NCBI GenBank assembly: GCA_002451015.1
Contig: DKBB01000245.1
Coordinates: forward strand, 14,539 to 19,879
Source: Acidobacteria bacterium UBA6911
GTDB taxonomy: Bacteria > Acidobacteriota > UBA6911
Length of the DNA: 5,341 nt
Direction of reading: 5' to 3'
How positions within the stretch are numbered: the stretch's first letter is position 1; each line of letters opens with the position of its first letter. Position numbers and translations under genes: made by a program. This document shows, one piece after another, positions 4,740 through 5,341 of this stretch. A model generated the notes under the pieces. The model ran no database searches. It saw only the letters and a program-made list of their open reading frames with translations, and had not been told where the DNA came from.

Positions 4740-5341
4740 TTGGAACTGAAAAAGCCGGAAGAATCCTCCTATCACAATTGTATCCGCTGTGGTTTGTGCC
4801 TGGCAGTCTGCCCGACATATCGAGAGTACCTCAACGAAACGACTTCCCCGCGGGGGCGTGTTGCCCTGACTCGCAAAGGTCTGGAAGGGGAGCTTCAGCT
4901 TTCGCCGAACCTCATTGAGCAGATGTACGGCTGTTTTGCCTGCATGGCATGTGACGATATCTGCCCGGTCGGTATCAAGCCGGCAAACCTTGCCCTTTCA
5001 ATGAGGTACGTTCAGGAACAACGGCAGCCGAAAAAGTGGAAAGAGATCTTTTTCAAAGGATTGCTGTCGAAAGCAGGCCATCTAGAGCTCGCAACACTGC
5101 CTTTGCGTCTCTATGAAAAACTCGGGATTCGACGCCTGGTCTATTTTTTCAGACTTAACCGCCTCCTGCCGGATCGTATGCGGGATCTCGAAGCGATGCT
5201 GCCGAGGATTCCACAGAGGCCGCTGAGGCGGGTTTTGCCGGAAATAACCGAAGCGCATGGGGAGATGCGATATCGCGTCGGATATTTTCTCGGTTGCGCG
5301 CAAAGCCTGCTATTTGCTAAACAGAGCGTCGCAACCCTGCG
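4740..5341 (+). CDS. GlcF/LutA-like (Fe-S)-binding oxidoreductase subunit, C-terminus cut by the window edge
   Basis: 200 codons are visible. Two [4Fe-4S] motifs are complete: CIRCGLCLAVCP (Cys14, 17, 20, 24) followed by the family signature TSPRGR (35-40), then CFACMACDDICP (Cys65, 68, 71, 75). At the right edge YFLGC (Cys186) begins the cysteine-rich CCG domain of this family, which normally occurs twice. GlcF of glycolate oxidase, LutA of lactate utilisation and GlpC share this plan: they pass electrons from a flavin subunit oxidising a 2-hydroxy acid or glycerol-3-phosphate to quinones at the membrane. A GlcD-type flavoprotein would be expected nearby but is not visible; it could lie downstream or be fused. 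No ATG exists in frame after the stop at 4725-4727, so TTG at 4740 is the likely start, with only AGAG (4729-4732) as ribosome site. The first motif starts at residue 14, as expected for the family. Confidence 0.85.
   Translation, partial: MELKKPEESSYHNCIRCGLCLAVCPTYREYLNETTSPRGRVALTRKGLEGELQLSPNLIEQMYGCFACMACDDICPVGIKPANLALSMRYVQEQRQPKKWKEIFFKGLLSKAGHLELATLPLRLYEKLGIRRLVYFFRLNRLLPDRMRDLEAMLPRIPQRPLRRVLPEITEAHGEMRYRVGYFLGCAQSLLFAKQSVATL

Noticed and set aside
5082..5303. 73-codon minus-strand frame inside the Fe-S gene
   Set aside because: Overlaps a clear GlcF/LutA-type coding frame, including its CCG motif; no independent support.
1..5341. CRISPR array, tRNA or rRNA genes, transposase or phage genes
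   Set aside because: No regularly spaced direct repeats, tRNA-like cloverleaf, rRNA signature or mobile-element protein was seen on either strand.

Overview
This is a bacterial catabolic region of medium GC content. Genes are compact, have Shine-Dalgarno sites and sit behind sigma70-type promoters (several perfect TTGACA -35 boxes). It holds four complete or partial metabolic transcription units and no RNA genes, CRISPR, phage or transposase genes. The species cannot be named from the sequence.

Layout, left to right: (1) a cupin gene on the minus strand, cut by the left edge (1-278); (2) a 332-bp divergent intergenic region with two opposed promoters and shared operator-like repeats; (3) a plus-strand operon of a LarA-family nickel-pincer 2-hydroxyacid racemase (611-1906) and a zinc-type medium-chain dehydrogenase (1903-2895), overlapping by 4 bases; (4) a terminator in the 84-bp convergent gap; (5) a complete LDH2/MDH2-type NAD(P)-dependent 2-hydroxyacid dehydrogenase on the minus strand (2980-4056); (6) a 683-bp divergent region with two more promoters, long leaders and a hairpin repeat; (7) the N-terminal 200 residues of a GlcF/LutA-like iron-sulfur oxidoreductase subunit on the plus strand (4740 to the right edge).

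The four transcription units appear to be co-regulated. Each has, at its predicted transcription start, the same 27-bp composite motif ATGRAAC-N3-RTTYCGY-N4-TGRAAY. It lies in a fixed position relative to the -10 box: overlapping it by 2 bp for the two minus-strand genes, and 5 bp after it for the two plus-strand genes. This is the strongest non-coding signal in the window and points to a single repressor, encoded outside it, that controls all four units.

Functionally, the genes fit a pathway for using both stereoisomers of a 2-hydroxy acid or aldonate: the racemase interconverts isomers, the soluble LDH2-type enzyme and the Fe-S/flavin-type oxidase would each oxidise to the 2-oxo acid, and the medium-chain dehydrogenase would oxidise a related alcohol or polyol. 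The substrate is unknown. In the racemase an arginine replaces a lysine of the lactate racemase active site, so lactate should not be assumed.
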